Below, in pieces: positions 55,975-64,000 of a stretch of DNA of 64,000 bases. The position numbers and the translations under genes were made by a program. The notes under the pieces are model-generated. The model had not been told where the DNA came from. It saw nothing but the letters and a program-made list of their open reading frames with translations, and ran no database searches. Source of the stretch: Mucilaginibacter sp. SMC90 (GTDB lineage: Bacteria > Bacteroidota > Bacteroidia > Sphingobacteriales > Sphingobacteriaceae); contig NZ_CP094527.1 in assembly GCF_022811725.1 (NCBI RefSeq), positions 3,782,001-3,846,000 on the forward strand, in the 5' to 3' direction. Position 1 is the first letter of the stretch; every line of letters begins with the position of its first letter.

Positions 55975-56060
55975 TCGAAAGTCTTTAGTTTGGAGTCTTA
56001 AGTCGAAGCTTTGATTTTCCGGCTTAAGACTAAATACTTAGAACTTAAGACTTAACTACA
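55975..56060. repeat. AAGTCTTAAG-type palindromic repeat between metX and metY
   Basis: AGTCTTAAG (55994-56002) and CTTAAGACT (56023-56031) plus further half-copies (CGAAAGTCTTTAG, GAACTTAAGACTTAA). A dispersed intergenic repeat class; it could form an RNA hairpin in the operon transcript. Confidence 0.6.
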
Positions 56061-56100
56061 CGTAACGTTTACTATATCACTTAAAAAAAACTATACATTA

Positions 56101-57420
56101 TTAAACTAACTCACCCGCACCTTGCTTAATTTTTGCAAAAGCCTGCTCAAAATCGGCTTTAATATCATCTATATGCTCAATACCAACCGCTACGCGTAAC
56201 GACGCCGGCCTAACCCCAGCCGACAATTGCTCCGCATCAGACAATTGCTGATGCGTAGTTGCCGACGGCTGTATGATCAGCGTTTTTGCATCGCCCACGT
56301 TGGCTAAATGGCTTACCAGTTTCAGGTTATTGATCAACTGGCTGGCCTGCTCCTTATTTCCCTTAATTTCAAACGACAATACGCCGCCGAAACCGTTCTT
56401 TAAATATTTTTTTGCAAGTTCATGGTAAGGCGATGATTCCAAGCCAGGGTAATTTACACTCGCTACTTGTGGATGCTGCTCAAACCATTTGGCTAATTGT
56501 AAAGCATTGTCAACATGGCGTTGTACACGCAACGACAGTGTTTCCAGCCCCTGAATGTTTAACCACGAATTAAACGGCGACTGCGACGGGCCAAAATCCC
56601 TCAAACCTTCAACACGCGCACGAATAATAAACTGAATATTACCAAACGGGCCGCCAATGCCAAATACATCGTTAAATACCAAACCGTGATAACCTTCAGA
56701 TGGCTCGGTAAATTGCGGGAACTTTCCATTGCCCCAATTGTAATTACCGGCATCAACAATAACACCACCAATACTTGTACCATGCCCGCCAATCCATTTG
56801 GTGGTTGATTCGACAACCACATTAGCGCCATGTTCAATAGGGCGGAAGAGGTAACCACCCGCACCAAAAGTATTATCAACAATTAATGGCAGGTCGTGTC
56901 TTTTAGCTACTTCACTTACTTTTTCAAAATCGGCAATAGTAAACCCAGGGTTTCCAATGGTTTCCAGGAAAATGGCTTTAGTTTTATCGTCGATAAGCGC
57001 TTCGATATTTGCTGCAGTATCATCTTTAGCAAAACGTACATCAATGCCAAGGCGTTTAAAGGCTACTTTAAACTGGTTATAAGTACCGCCATATAAAAAG
57101 GGAGAAGTAACAAAGTTATCACCAGCCTGCAGGATGTTATTTAGTGCTATAAATTGTGATGCCTGTCCCGATGCTGTAGCCAAAGCCGCAACTCCACCCT
57201 CTAAAGCAGCTATGCGTTTCTCAAACACATCAGTAGTAGGGTTCATGATGCGGGTATATATATTGCCAAACTCTTTTAATGCAAATAAATTGGCACCATG
57301 CTCGGCGCTGTTAAATACGTAAGAAGTAGTTTGATAAAGCGGCACTGCACGTGAACCCGTTGTTGGATCAACTTCCTGACCGGCATGTAATTGTAAGGTT
57401 TCGAATTTTAAGGCAGACAT
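56101..57420 (-). CDS. metY: O-acetylhomoserine sulfhydrylase MetY
   Basis: 439 residues, PLP-dependent Cys/Met-metabolism family. The PLP lysine is in VVESTTKWIGGHGTSIGG, with FETLQLHAGQEVDPTTGSRAVPLYQTTSY at the start and GFGGVLSFEIKG and GDAKTLIIQPSATTHQQL at the C-terminus. The length of about 430 and the loop insert favour O-acetylhomoserine sulfhydrylase over cystathionine synthase. Its 570-bp upstream region holds a SAM-I riboswitch and a polycysteine leader ORF. Confidence 0.93.
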   Translation of the reverse strand: MSALKFETLQLHAGQEVDPTTGSRAVPLYQTTSYVFNSAEHGANLFALKEFGNIYTRIMNPTTDVFEKRIAALEGGVAALATASGQASQFIALNNILQAGDNFVTSPFLYGGTYNQFKVAFKRLGIDVRFAKDDTAANIEALIDDKTKAIFLETIGNPGFTIADFEKVSEVAKRHDLPLIVDNTFGAGGYLFRPIEHGANVVVESTTKWIGGHGTSIGGVIVDAGNYNWGNGKFPQFTEPSEGYHGLVFNDVFGIGGPFGNIQFIIRARVEGLRDFGPSQSPFNSWLNIQGLETLSLRVQRHVDNALQLAKWFEQHPQVASVNYPGLESSPYHELAKKYLKNGFGGVLSFEIKGNKEQASQLINNLKLVSHLANVGDAKTLIIQPSATTHQQLSDAEQLSAGVRPASLRVAVGIEHIDDIKADFEQAFAKIKQGAGELV

Positions 57421-57548
57421 AGTTTTAATTTTTAATGTGTTTAATTTAGATTTTGAATCTTAAGATGAATTTTGGCAAACCGGTTTTAAATAATCGGCTT
57501 TGTAACATGCGTTTTTTCAAGGGAATGAAAACAACAGCGTGCTAAGCA

Positions 57549-57659
57549 TCAACAGCAGCAACACATACAAATACAGCCAATAGGAGAGCTAATATGTTGT
57601 ACATTACCGTTTGCGGTGTAAAAAGTGTTGTGTTGCGTAAATTTAATTAAACTTTTCAT
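57549..57659 (-). CDS. Polycysteine leader peptide ORF in the metY leader
   Basis: 37 codons from the ATG at 57659 to TGA at 57549-57551. The peptide starts MKSLIKFTQHNTFYTANGNV and ends QHISSPIGCICMCCCC. Six of the last eight residues are Cys, with Met in between. It starts about 17 bases after the riboswitch 3' hairpin. GCAACACA at codons 8-11 (57629-57636) is exactly complementary to TGTGTTGC inside the Cys codons (57558-57565), so the Cys run sits in a hairpin arm that a moving or stalled ribosome would open. Proposed role: cysteine-responsive attenuator. Inference from sequence only. Confidence 0.65.
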   Translation of the reverse strand: MKSLIKFTQHNTFYTANGNVQHISSPIGCICMCCCC

Positions 57660-57676
57660 GGTTATAAATTTATATT

Positions 57677-57775
57677 CCCCGGTGTTATTTGCCGGGACAG
57701 GAATTGGCACCTTCTTCAACATTGAAGGGTTGCCAGCGGGTCATTAGAGCCTGATCTCTCGCCGCTTCTTTATAA
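57677..57775 (-). promoter_or_regulatory. SAM-I (S-box) riboswitch upstream of metY
   Basis: On the minus strand the order of conserved parts is GCGGCGAGAGATCAGGCTCT, AATGACCCGCTGGCAACCC, a short variable hairpin (TTCAATGTTGAA), then AAGGTGCCAATTCCTG. The GAGAGATCAGGC kink-turn side, GGCAACC and GGTGCCAATTCC are the S-box core in its Bacteroidota form. A further hairpin CCCGG...CCGGG (57677-57697) follows without a T run, just before the leader ORF. Expected effect: SAM lowers expression of metY-metX-hom. Confidence 0.85.
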
Positions 57776-57897
57776 ATCAAAACCCGAACTATGTGCGGAG
57801 TATTGATCGACCTTGGTATCGCTACCAAATAATGTTGCGAATATAAGGGATTAATGGGCAATGTGCCAAATTTTATTTTTTTTGAGGATTTTCGAGG

Positions 57898-57990
57898 CGA
57901 AAGGTCAAAGGCGAAAGGTTAAAGGTTTTATTTTAAATGGCGTTCAAAGTTGTGAATGTAGCTTCTACCTTTCGCCTTTAACCTTTTGCT
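57898..57990. repeat. AAAGG(C/T) inverted repeat after the transsulfuration gene
   Basis: AAAGGTCAAAGGCGAAAGG (57901-57919) and CCTTTCGCCTTTAACCTTTT (57968-57987) are complementary with one mismatch. The right arm ends 3 bases before the stop of the gene at 57993. Same unit as the repeat inside prmC (1662-1697). It may act as the 3' hairpin of the upstream transcript. Confidence 0.65.
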
Positions 57991-57992
57991 TT

Positions 57993-59111
57993 TTACCTCA
58001 ATAACGCCTGTTCCATATCAGCTATCAAATCATCAATATGCTCCAAGCCTACAGAAACCCTTAATAAATTCCTCGGGGTTTTAGTATCGGGGCCTTCAAC
58101 TGTAGCGCGGTGTTCAATCAGGCTTTCTACGCCGCCAAGGCTGGTTGCTTTGATGAATAGCTTAAGTTTATTGATAATGTTGTGCGTATCGTTCTCATCG
58201 CCTTTAATAATAAAGGATAACATACCGCCAAAGGCAAGCATCTGATCTTTAGCTATATCATGCTGCGGATGCGATGACAGGCCGGGGTACATCACCTGTT
58301 GTACATTAGGGTGTTGTTCAAGATATTCGGCAAGTAGTTGCGCATTTTGCACGTGGCCCTTTACTCGGTATGGCAGGGTTTTAATACTGCGTACCAAATA
58401 ATAACAATCCATAGGCGAGGGGATAGCGCCGCCCATTTCCTGCACCTGCCTGATTTTTGTCCACCAATCATGCTTTTCGGCAGTAATTAAAACGCCGCCC
58501 ATCAAATCGCTGTGCCCGCCAAAATATTTCGTGGCCGAATGCATCACCATATCAGCACCTAACTCAAGCGGGCGTTGACATATCGGGGTAGCAAAGGTAT
58601 TATCGCATAAAACTTTTATACCCTTTGATTTTGCTATGCCAACTACTTTTTTAATGTCGGTAATTTTCAGAAGCGGGTTTGAAGGCGTTTCTATCCATAT
58701 TAAACCTGTTTTTGGTTTAATATGCTGCTGCAAAACTTCGGTATCATTTACATCGATAAAATCAAAAGTAAGGATCCCGGCGAACAGGGTCTTAAGTTGG
58801 TTACGCAAGCCATGATACATATCATCCGGAGCTATAATATGAGTACCTGGTTCAAGGGACTGAAAAACCGACATACCTGCGGCATTGCCTGATGAAAATG
58901 AAGCCGCTTCAACACCGCCTTCCAGTTTAGCCAGTACATGCTCCAAAGCATGACGGTTAGGATTTGATGAACGACTGTAGATATAACCTGCCGGAAATCC
59001 CCCGTCGTCACCCCGTTCAAACGTGGTTGACATAATGATGGGTTGTATTACGGCCCTTGTTGCCTCATCAACGTGGTTACCAGCGTGTATGGCTATAGTT
59101 TCAGTTTTCAT
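57993..59111 (-). CDS. Cystathionine gamma-synthase/lyase-type PLP enzyme
   Basis: 372 residues. METIAIHAG-type start (KTETIAIHAGNHVDEATRAVIQPIIMSTTFER), YSRSSNPNRHALE, and PLP lysine in MVMHSATKYFGGHSDLMGG. Ends ESLIEHRATVEGPD ... RNLLRVSVGLEHIDDLIADMEQAL. Gamma-synthase and gamma-lyase cannot be told apart by eye; either links homocysteine and cysteine. It has its own start upstream of the riboswitch, so it is not under that switch. Confidence 0.9.
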   Translation of the reverse strand: MKTETIAIHAGNHVDEATRAVIQPIIMSTTFERGDDGGFPAGYIYSRSSNPNRHALEHVLAKLEGGVEAASFSSGNAAGMSVFQSLEPGTHIIAPDDMYHGLRNQLKTLFAGILTFDFIDVNDTEVLQQHIKPKTGLIWIETPSNPLLKITDIKKVVGIAKSKGIKVLCDNTFATPICQRPLELGADMVMHSATKYFGGHSDLMGGVLITAEKHDWWTKIRQVQEMGGAIPSPMDCYYLVRSIKTLPYRVKGHVQNAQLLAEYLEQHPNVQQVMYPGLSSHPQHDIAKDQMLAFGGMLSFIIKGDENDTHNIINKLKLFIKATSLGGVESLIEHRATVEGPDTKTPRNLLRVSVGLEHIDDLIADMEQALLR

Positions 59112-59209
59112 GGCTCAAAATATGATATCGCCCAAAGTAAAAAAGAATATTTGTTATTCATTGTAGCGTTTTTTCATTTTTAACCGAATGGACTATAAAA
59201 CCTATCCAC

Positions 59210-59728
59210 ATGAAAAGAACCTTTATCCTGACTCTGCTTATTGTCAGCGTGTTAACAGCCTGTAAAAAAGATGCTAACGACTCCGCTTACGACAAAAGCT
59301 ATAAAGTATGGCAAAATTTTAAGGCAGACAGCAAAAATTCATATGCCTACACAGTCAACACAGGTTCAGTTTTTGGTTATGGTTCTGACACAAAGATCAC
59401 CGTTCAAAATGGGGTTATTATAGCAAGAGACTTTGTATCATATACCTTAGCGTATACACCAAATGGCGTTCCCGGTAAAACAACAAAGGAACAATGGCAC
59501 GAAGATAAAGCGTTGCTGGGGCAGCATGCTTCGGGCGCTGCGTTACTTACACTTGACCAGGTTTATTTAAAAGCCAAAACCGAATGGCTTGCCGCTGACA
59601 AGAAGAAAAACACCGTTTACTTTGAAGCCCGTAATAATGGTATGATATCTGACGCCAGTTATGTACCTAATGGTTGCCAGGATGATTGTTCAATTGGCAT
59701 CTCCATTAGCGAGATCATGGCTCTGTAA
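59210..59728 (+). CDS. Lipoprotein, DUF6174-like
   Basis: 172 residues. Lipoprotein signal with lipobox SVLTACKK (Cys about 18). The mature part has SYAYTVNTGSVFGYGSDTKITVQNG and a C-terminal YFEARNNGMISDASYVPNGCQDDCSIGISI with paired cysteines, a pattern like DUF6174 proteins. Function unknown. Confidence 0.75.
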   Translation: MKRTFILTLLIVSVLTACKKDANDSAYDKSYKVWQNFKADSKNSYAYTVNTGSVFGYGSDTKITVQNGVIIARDFVSYTLAYTPNGVPGKTTKEQWHEDKALLGQHASGAALLTLDQVYLKAKTEWLAADKKKNTVYFEARNNGMISDASYVPNGCQDDCSIGISISEIMAL

Positions 59729-59817
59729 CCTTAATGTAATTTACCGCACAAATTGGTCAATATATGTCATAACGCATATTTCTATTGCGCTTTTTAGTAC
59801 ATTTGGCCAAATTTATA

Positions 59818-61014
59818 ATGATGCAAAATTCAGATAACTTACAGATATTGCTTCAGGATCCGAATTTATCTGCTGACTTAAAGCACATTGCCCAAAAGGT
59901 ACTAAATAAACAACGCATCACTTTTGATGAAGGCGTTTTGCTTTATGAGCAGGGCGAGCTTGGATATCTCGGCACTTTAGCCAATTACATCCGTAACGAG
60001 CGCCACGGCGATAAAACCTATTTCAACCGCAATTTTCATATTGAGCCTACCAACCTTTGTGTTTACGACTGTAAATTTTGTTCGTATTCGCGCCTGCTGA
60101 AACAAAAGTCGGAAGGCTGGGAATACACCATGGATGAAATGTTTAACATGGTTGCAAAATATGACGACGAACCGGTTACAGAAGTTCACATTGTTGGCGG
60201 TGTTTTGCCTCAATACGATGTGCCTTTTTATCAGGAGCTTTTTTCACGTATCCGGGCTCACCGCCCCGGGCTGCATATCAAGGCGTTAACTCCGGTTGAA
60301 TACCATTACATTTTTAAAAAAGCCAAAATTGACTACGCAACAGGCATGCGCCTGATGCAAGAAGCAGGCCTGGATTCTATTCCCGGCGGCGGTGCTGAGA
60401 TTTTTGATCCGGAGATCAGGGATCAGATCTCGAAAGATAAATGTACTGCAGATCAGTGGCTGGCTATTCATGAAGAATGGCATAAGCTTGGCGGCCGTTC
60501 AAATGCTACCATGCTTTATGGGCATATTGAAGCATATAAACACCGCGTCGACCACATGGAGCGCTTACGCCAGTTGCAGGACAAAACCGGAGGTTTCCAA
60601 ACGTTTATTCCGCTTAAGTTTCGTAATAAAGATAACCAGATGTCGCACGTACCCGAGGTTTCGGTAATTGAAGATCTACGCAACTACGCGGTAGCGCGCA
60701 TCTATCTGGATAACTTTGATCACATCAAAGCATATTGGGCCATGATAAGCCGCACAACCGCGCAGCTTTCCCTTAACTTTGGTGTTGATGACATAGATGG
60801 TACGCTGGATGACACCACAAAGATCTATTCAATGGCCGGTGCCGAAGAACAGCATCCGGGTATGAGCACCAAACAAGTGGTTGAGCTAATTAAGCACGTA
60901 GGCCGCCAGCCTATTGAACGTGATACATTATATAATGTAGTAACGGATTATACCAACTTTGAGTTTGGCGACGAAGTAAAACCACAATATTACAAGTTAC
61001 CGGTAATTAATTAA
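59818..61014 (+). CDS. mqnE: Aminofutalosine synthase MqnE
   Basis: 398 residues from the ATG at 59818. The longer frame to 59785 would start before the likely -7 box TACATTTG at 59798-59805. Radical-SAM cluster LCVYDCKFCSYSR (CxxxCxxC), with EVHIVGGVLPQYDVPFY, IPGGGAEIFDPEIRDQI and SNATMLYGHIE typical of MqnE. It joins SAM-derived adenosyl to the chorismate-derived acceptor in the futalosine menaquinone route; mqnA lies two genes downstream. Confidence 0.93.
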   Translation: MMQNSDNLQILLQDPNLSADLKHIAQKVLNKQRITFDEGVLLYEQGELGYLGTLANYIRNERHGDKTYFNRNFHIEPTNLCVYDCKFCSYSRLLKQKSEGWEYTMDEMFNMVAKYDDEPVTEVHIVGGVLPQYDVPFYQELFSRIRAHRPGLHIKALTPVEYHYIFKKAKIDYATGMRLMQEAGLDSIPGGGAEIFDPEIRDQISKDKCTADQWLAIHEEWHKLGGRSNATMLYGHIEAYKHRVDHMERLRQLQDKTGGFQTFIPLKFRNKDNQMSHVPEVSVIEDLRNYAVARIYLDNFDHIKAYWAMISRTTAQLSLNFGVDDIDGTLDDTTKIYSMAGAEEQHPGMSTKQVVELIKHVGRQPIERDTLYNVVTDYTNFEFGDEVKPQYYKLPVIN

Positions 61015-61095
61015 GCTAAAAGCTCAAGGCTTAAAGCCCAAAGCGAAAAAACAAAAGCAAGCTTTATGCTTTAAGCCTTCGGCTTTCAGCTCAAA
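61013..61095. repeat. AAAGCTTAAAGCC-type palindromic repeat
   Basis: AGCTAAAAGCTCAAGGCTTA on the left mirrors TAAGCCTTCGGCTTTCAGCT on the right, around a GC-poor centre. Dispersed intergenic repeat class between mqnE and the phosphatase gene, overlapping the mqnE stop. Confidence 0.6.
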
Positions 61096-61100
61096 AATAA

Positions 61101-61733
61101 ATGATACAAAAAACCTTATATATAGTACGCCACGGCCAAACTGAGTATAACAAACTTGGTATTATACAAGGCCGCGGAGTAGATACCGATTTAAATGACG
61201 AAGGGCGTAAACAGGCCTGCCAGTTTTTTGAGGCTTATAAAACCGTTCCGTTTGATAAGATTTATATTTCGGCATTAAAGCGTACCCAACAAAGTATCCA
61301 GCCTTTTATTGACCTCGGCATCCCTTATGAAAAGCTTTCGGGCTTAGATGAGCTGGCCTGGGGTATACATGAAGGCCAGGCACCAACTACGGATAATAAG
61401 GCAGCCTTCCTGCAAATTATGCGTGATTGGCTGGATGGCAAGCTGGACAGTAAATTTGAAGGTGGTGAAAGCCCGCGTGAGGTTGAAGTACGCCAGCGTG
61501 AGGCCATGAGAGTGATCATGAGCCATCCCGAAGAAAAAAACGTGCTTATCTGTATGCATGGACGTGCATTACGTTTGCTGCTTTGCATCCTTACCAATAA
61601 GCCCTTATCTGAAATGGATACCTTCCCGCATCAAAATCTGGTATTATATAAGGTAACCTACAATGGCGAAAAATTTGAAGTCGCAGACTTTAACAATGCC
61701 GAACATCTAAAACATCCCGACGAACAGAAATAG
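61101..61733 (+). CDS. Histidine phosphatase family protein
   Basis: 210 residues. The catalytic start is TLYIVRHGQTEYNKLGIIQGRG (RHG at about 10-12), the second Arg is in SALKRTQQSI, Glu in LDELAWGIHEGQ and the distal His in VLICMHGRALRLLLCIL. Phosphoglycerate-mutase-like phosphatase; substrate unknown. It sits between the two menaquinone genes and is 7 bp from mqnA. Confidence 0.88.
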   Translation: MIQKTLYIVRHGQTEYNKLGIIQGRGVDTDLNDEGRKQACQFFEAYKTVPFDKIYISALKRTQQSIQPFIDLGIPYEKLSGLDELAWGIHEGQAPTTDNKAAFLQIMRDWLDGKLDSKFEGGESPREVEVRQREAMRVIMSHPEEKNVLICMHGRALRLLLCILTNKPLSEMDTFPHQNLVLYKVTYNGEKFEVADFNNAEHLKHPDEQK

Positions 61734-61740
61734 CGAATTT

Positions 61741-62484
61741 GTGAACAAGATCAGAATATCAGCAGTAAGCTACACTAATACCAAACCCTTTTTATACGGC
61801 ATTCAACATACCGACATTATTAATAAAATAGATCTGAGCCTCGATATCCCGTCTGATTGTGCTCAAAAGCTCATCGATGATGTAGTTGATATTGGTCTTA
61901 TTCCGGTTGCAGCGGCATTAAGCCTCCCGCAATGGGAAATTGTTTCCGATTATTGTATCGGAGCCATTGGCGCTGTAAACTCCGTTTTTATCTTTAGCAA
62001 TTGCGAAATTAAGGATGTAACCACTATCCAGCTTGATCCGCAGTCGCGCTCATCAAATAATCTGGCCCGTGTACTGCTAAAAAACCATTGGCAAGTGAGT
62101 CCGCAACAGGTTTCTAATGCTGCTGACTATGCTCAACCGACAGACGGGCACACAGCTTTTGTACAAATAGGCGACCGTACCTTTGGCAAAAAACAGCAAT
62201 ACAAATACGTATATGACCTGGCCGAAGAGTGGCAAAAGATGACAGGTTTGCCATTCACCTTTGCAGCCTGGATAGCCAACAAACCTATCCCGCAGGAATT
62301 TATGGATGAGTTTAATGCATCATTAAAATATGGACTCGATCACCGCGAAGAGCTCTTCAAAGAAATAACCATGCGCGATGATTTTGATTTAGTTGATTAT
62401 TTGATGGTTAAAATAGATTACGATTTAACCGCAGATAAGAAAAAGGCTTTGTACCTGTTTCATGATTATATAAAGGCGTTGTAA
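61741..62484 (+). CDS. mqnA: Chorismate dehydratase MqnA
   Basis: 247 residues from GTG. ISAVSYTNTKPFLYGI is the family start, with DIGLIPVAAALSLP, IGAVNSVFIFSN and LDPQSRSSNNLARVLL. Periplasmic-binding-protein fold enzyme that turns chorismate into 3-enolpyruvylbenzoate, the MqnE substrate. Confidence 0.93.
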   Translation: MNKIRISAVSYTNTKPFLYGIQHTDIINKIDLSLDIPSDCAQKLIDDVVDIGLIPVAAALSLPQWEIVSDYCIGAIGAVNSVFIFSNCEIKDVTTIQLDPQSRSSNNLARVLLKNHWQVSPQQVSNAADYAQPTDGHTAFVQIGDRTFGKKQQYKYVYDLAEEWQKMTGLPFTFAAWIANKPIPQEFMDEFNASLKYGLDHREELFKEITMRDDFDLVDYLMVKIDYDLTADKKKALYLFHDYIKAL

Positions 62485-62498
62485 ACGGCTTTTTTTTT

Positions 62499-62602
62499 CT
62501 GAACCGGGATTTATTGGATTTACTGGATTAACGGAATATCAGATTTGTAATTTGATATTCAAAATCCCGGAATCTGAAAAATCTCCCCAAATCCCGGTTC
62601 AG
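62499..62602. repeat. CTGAACCGGGATTT inverted repeat
   Basis: CTGAACCGGGATTT (62499-62512) and AAATCCCGGTTCAG (62589-62602) are exact complements, with ATTGGATTTACTGGATTAACGG-like and GATATTCAAAATCCCGGAATC segments inside that can also pair. REP-like dispersed element; it may end the mqnA transcript. Confidence 0.7.
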
Positions 62603-62660
62603 ACAAAAACAATTCCCTTCTCAATTCAATTGCTTATCTTAAACACAAAAACGTTTATCT

Positions 62661-63473
62661 ATGAGCAATAATCCCCAACTATTAAAAGGACAGGCGGCCC
62701 TTATAACCGGTGCCGATAGCGGCATTGGCAAAGGCGTTGCGTTGGCAATGGCTGCGGCCGGTGCCAAACTCCTCATTAACTACGCACATAATAAAGCTGC
62801 TGCCGATGATGTTGTAAGCCAGATTACTGAATTGGGCGGCGAGGCATTTGCGTTTCAGGCAGATGTAAGCCATGAAGATGAGGTAAAAGCCATGTTTGCG
62901 GAGTTATTTAAGCAATACGGTACCATTGATATCCTTGTAAATAATGCGGGCCTGCAAAAAGACTCCAAATTTGTTGACATGACACTTGATGACTGGAACA
63001 AAGTGATCAGCATTAACCTTACGGGCCAGTTTCTGTGTGCCAGGGAAGCCGCTAAAGAATTTATTAAAAGAGGAGTTATTGAAAATAGAAGCAGGGCTGC
63101 TGGCAAGATCATTTGCATGAGCAGTGTGCACGAAGTTATCCCTTGGGCGGGCCATGTAAACTATGCTGCAAGCAAAGGCGGTATTATGATGTTTATGAAA
63201 AGCATAGCTCAGGAGCTTGCCCCTCATAAGATCAGGGTAAATGGTATAGGGCCGGGTGCCATACAAACACCCATTAATAAAGAAGCATGGGATACCCCCG
63301 AAGCGCTGGATAAACTGCTCACACTCATCCCATACAATAGGATCGGGCAGCCTGGCGATATCGGAAAACTGGCGGTTTGGCTGGCATCAGACGAGTCTGA
63401 CTACGTTACCGGGGTTACAATTTTTGCAGATGGGGGCATGACTTTATACCCAGGCTTTGCAGATAATGGCTAA
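62661..63473 (+). CDS. SDR-family dehydrogenase (glucose 1-dehydrogenase-like)
   Basis: 270 residues. Cofactor loop ALITGADSGIGKGVALAMA, NNAG (DILVNNAGLQKD), catalytic Ser in ICMSSVHEVIPW, YxxxK in NYAASKGGIMMF, and PGAIQTPIN. Closest in look to glucose/ribitol-type SDRs. Monocistronic. The 63474-63699 gap carries only a -7 candidate. Confidence 0.88.
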   Translation: MSNNPQLLKGQAALITGADSGIGKGVALAMAAAGAKLLINYAHNKAAADDVVSQITELGGEAFAFQADVSHEDEVKAMFAELFKQYGTIDILVNNAGLQKDSKFVDMTLDDWNKVISINLTGQFLCAREAAKEFIKRGVIENRSRAAGKIICMSSVHEVIPWAGHVNYAASKGGIMMFMKSIAQELAPHKIRVNGIGPGAIQTPINKEAWDTPEALDKLLTLIPYNRIGQPGDIGKLAVWLASDESDYVTGVTIFADGGMTLYPGFADNG

Positions 63474-63665
63474 ATGACATTTTAATGACAACATAAATCG
63501 GTTTAGCATGTATAAAAAGCACATTAATAGCCCTTTTTTCTTTTAGATATTGTAAAATATACACTAAGGTGATTGATAAAATTTAAATTTTGAGGCTGCA
63601 AAAGGCTATAATTATTAAATATTCATAAAAGTTTCAGAAAATTTTAAATATTGATAAGTACACTG

Positions 63666-63673
63666 TATTTTTG
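63666..63673 (+). promoter_or_regulatory. -7 element TATTTTTG
   Basis: Matches TAnnTTTG and lies 26 bases before the start of the small secreted protein gene. No -33 box at ideal spacing was recognised. Confidence 0.45.
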
Positions 63674-63699
63674 TTGCAGGATTTAAAATTTAAACGAAC

Positions 63700-64000
63700 A
63701 TGAAAAAGATATTTTTAACAATAGCAACTGCAGCCTTATTTACCGTTAACGCTTTCGCCGATGGTGGCAAAAAATCAGATGGTGGTACCAACGTATCTTA
63801 CGTTGCGTTACACGGCTTTACTGCTGACTTCGCCGAAGCAACTAACGTTAACTGGACTGTAACTAAAAACGTACAAAAAGCTACTTTCACTGTTGATGGC
63901 GTTCAAAAAACTGCTTTCTACAACTTACAAGGTGAATTTTTAGGTACAACTCAACGTGTTGATAACAAAGCTATCCCTGCAAAAGCTCTTAGCCAAATCA
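63700..64000 (+). CDS. Small secreted protein, cut by the window end
   Basis: 100 residues visible. Signal peptide MKKIFLTIATAALFTVNAFA, then a Gly/Lys/Asp-rich linker and a repeated beta pattern (ADFAEATNVNWTVTKNVQKATFTVDGVQKTAFYNLQGEFLGTTQRV) like the PepSY-like small periplasmic proteins of Bacteroidota. The 3' end is outside the window. Confidence 0.7.
   Translation, partial: MKKIFLTIATAALFTVNAFADGGKKSDGGTNVSYVALHGFTADFAEATNVNWTVTKNVQKATFTVDGVQKTAFYNLQGEFLGTTQRVDNKAIPAKALSQI

Noticed and set aside
1..64000. CRISPR array, rRNA operon or replication origin
   Set aside because: No regularly spaced direct repeats, rRNA-like stretches or DnaA-box clusters were recognised.

Overview
The window is a chromosome segment of a Bacteroidota species, most like the Sphingobacteriaceae (Mucilaginibacter/Pedobacter type). 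The evidence is a SusC/SusD pair with its own two-component regulator, TAnnTTTG-type -7 promoter elements, almost no Shine-Dalgarno sequences, the futalosine menaquinone genes mqnE and mqnA, and family proteins typical of the phylum (DUF3822, DUF2911, GxxExxY, IS1182/IS21/IS66 elements). No computation or database search was run; all family names come from reading the proteins.

Layout. 1-7.6 kb is a housekeeping run: membrane protein, prmC, ribD, EamA transporter, YigZ, mgtE, a decayed GxxExxY cassette between inverted repeats, and bioB. 7.9-24.7 kb is a polysaccharide utilization locus. A minus-strand regulator operon (hybrid-type sensor kinase, separate AraC-type response regulator, GH43) diverges from susC-susD, a CE6-like esterase, and a second operon: clan GH-A hydrolase, DUF1080 3-keto-glycoside hydrolase, Gfo/Idh/MocA oxidoreductase, ApbE flavin transferase, second Gfo/Idh/MocA oxidoreductase. 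The same 28-bp element sits at exactly the same distance from a -7 box in front of susC and in front of the second operon, so one regulator probably drives both. The second oxidoreductase carries an ApbE-type flavinylation motif (DGVTGAT) and overlaps apbE.

24.8-38.5 kb is a decaying accessory island: an intact IS3 element with a programmed-frameshift signal and 3-bp target duplication, an IS1182 transposase with an internal stop, an IS21 element with a broken istB, a frameshifted IS66 transposase, gene fragments (GNAT, DUF2911 and others), a tail-fibre-like secreted protein, and a frameshifted tyrosine integrase lying next to the 3' end of tRNA-Lys(CTT). That is the usual arrangement of an integrative element at a tRNA.

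38.8-53.6 kb is core again: ABC-F ATPase, pyrE, two NUDIX hydrolases, coaD, DeoR regulator, rsmD, DUF3822, RecD-like helicase, EreA-like esterase, sensor kinase and clpB. 53.7-59.1 kb is the methionine block hom-metX-metY plus a cystathionine gamma-synthase-type gene. The metY leader carries a SAM-I riboswitch followed at once by a 36-codon ORF ending Cys-Ile-Cys-Met-Cys-Cys-Cys-Cys, a candidate double sensor for SAM and cysteine. 59.2-64 kb holds a lipoprotein, mqnE, a histidine phosphatase, mqnA, an SDR dehydrogenase and a small secreted protein cut by the window end.

The two best candidates for something undescribed are the SAM-I plus polycysteine leader at 57.55-57.78 kb and the ApbE/flavinylation-motif oxidoreductase pair at 22.4-24.7 kb.
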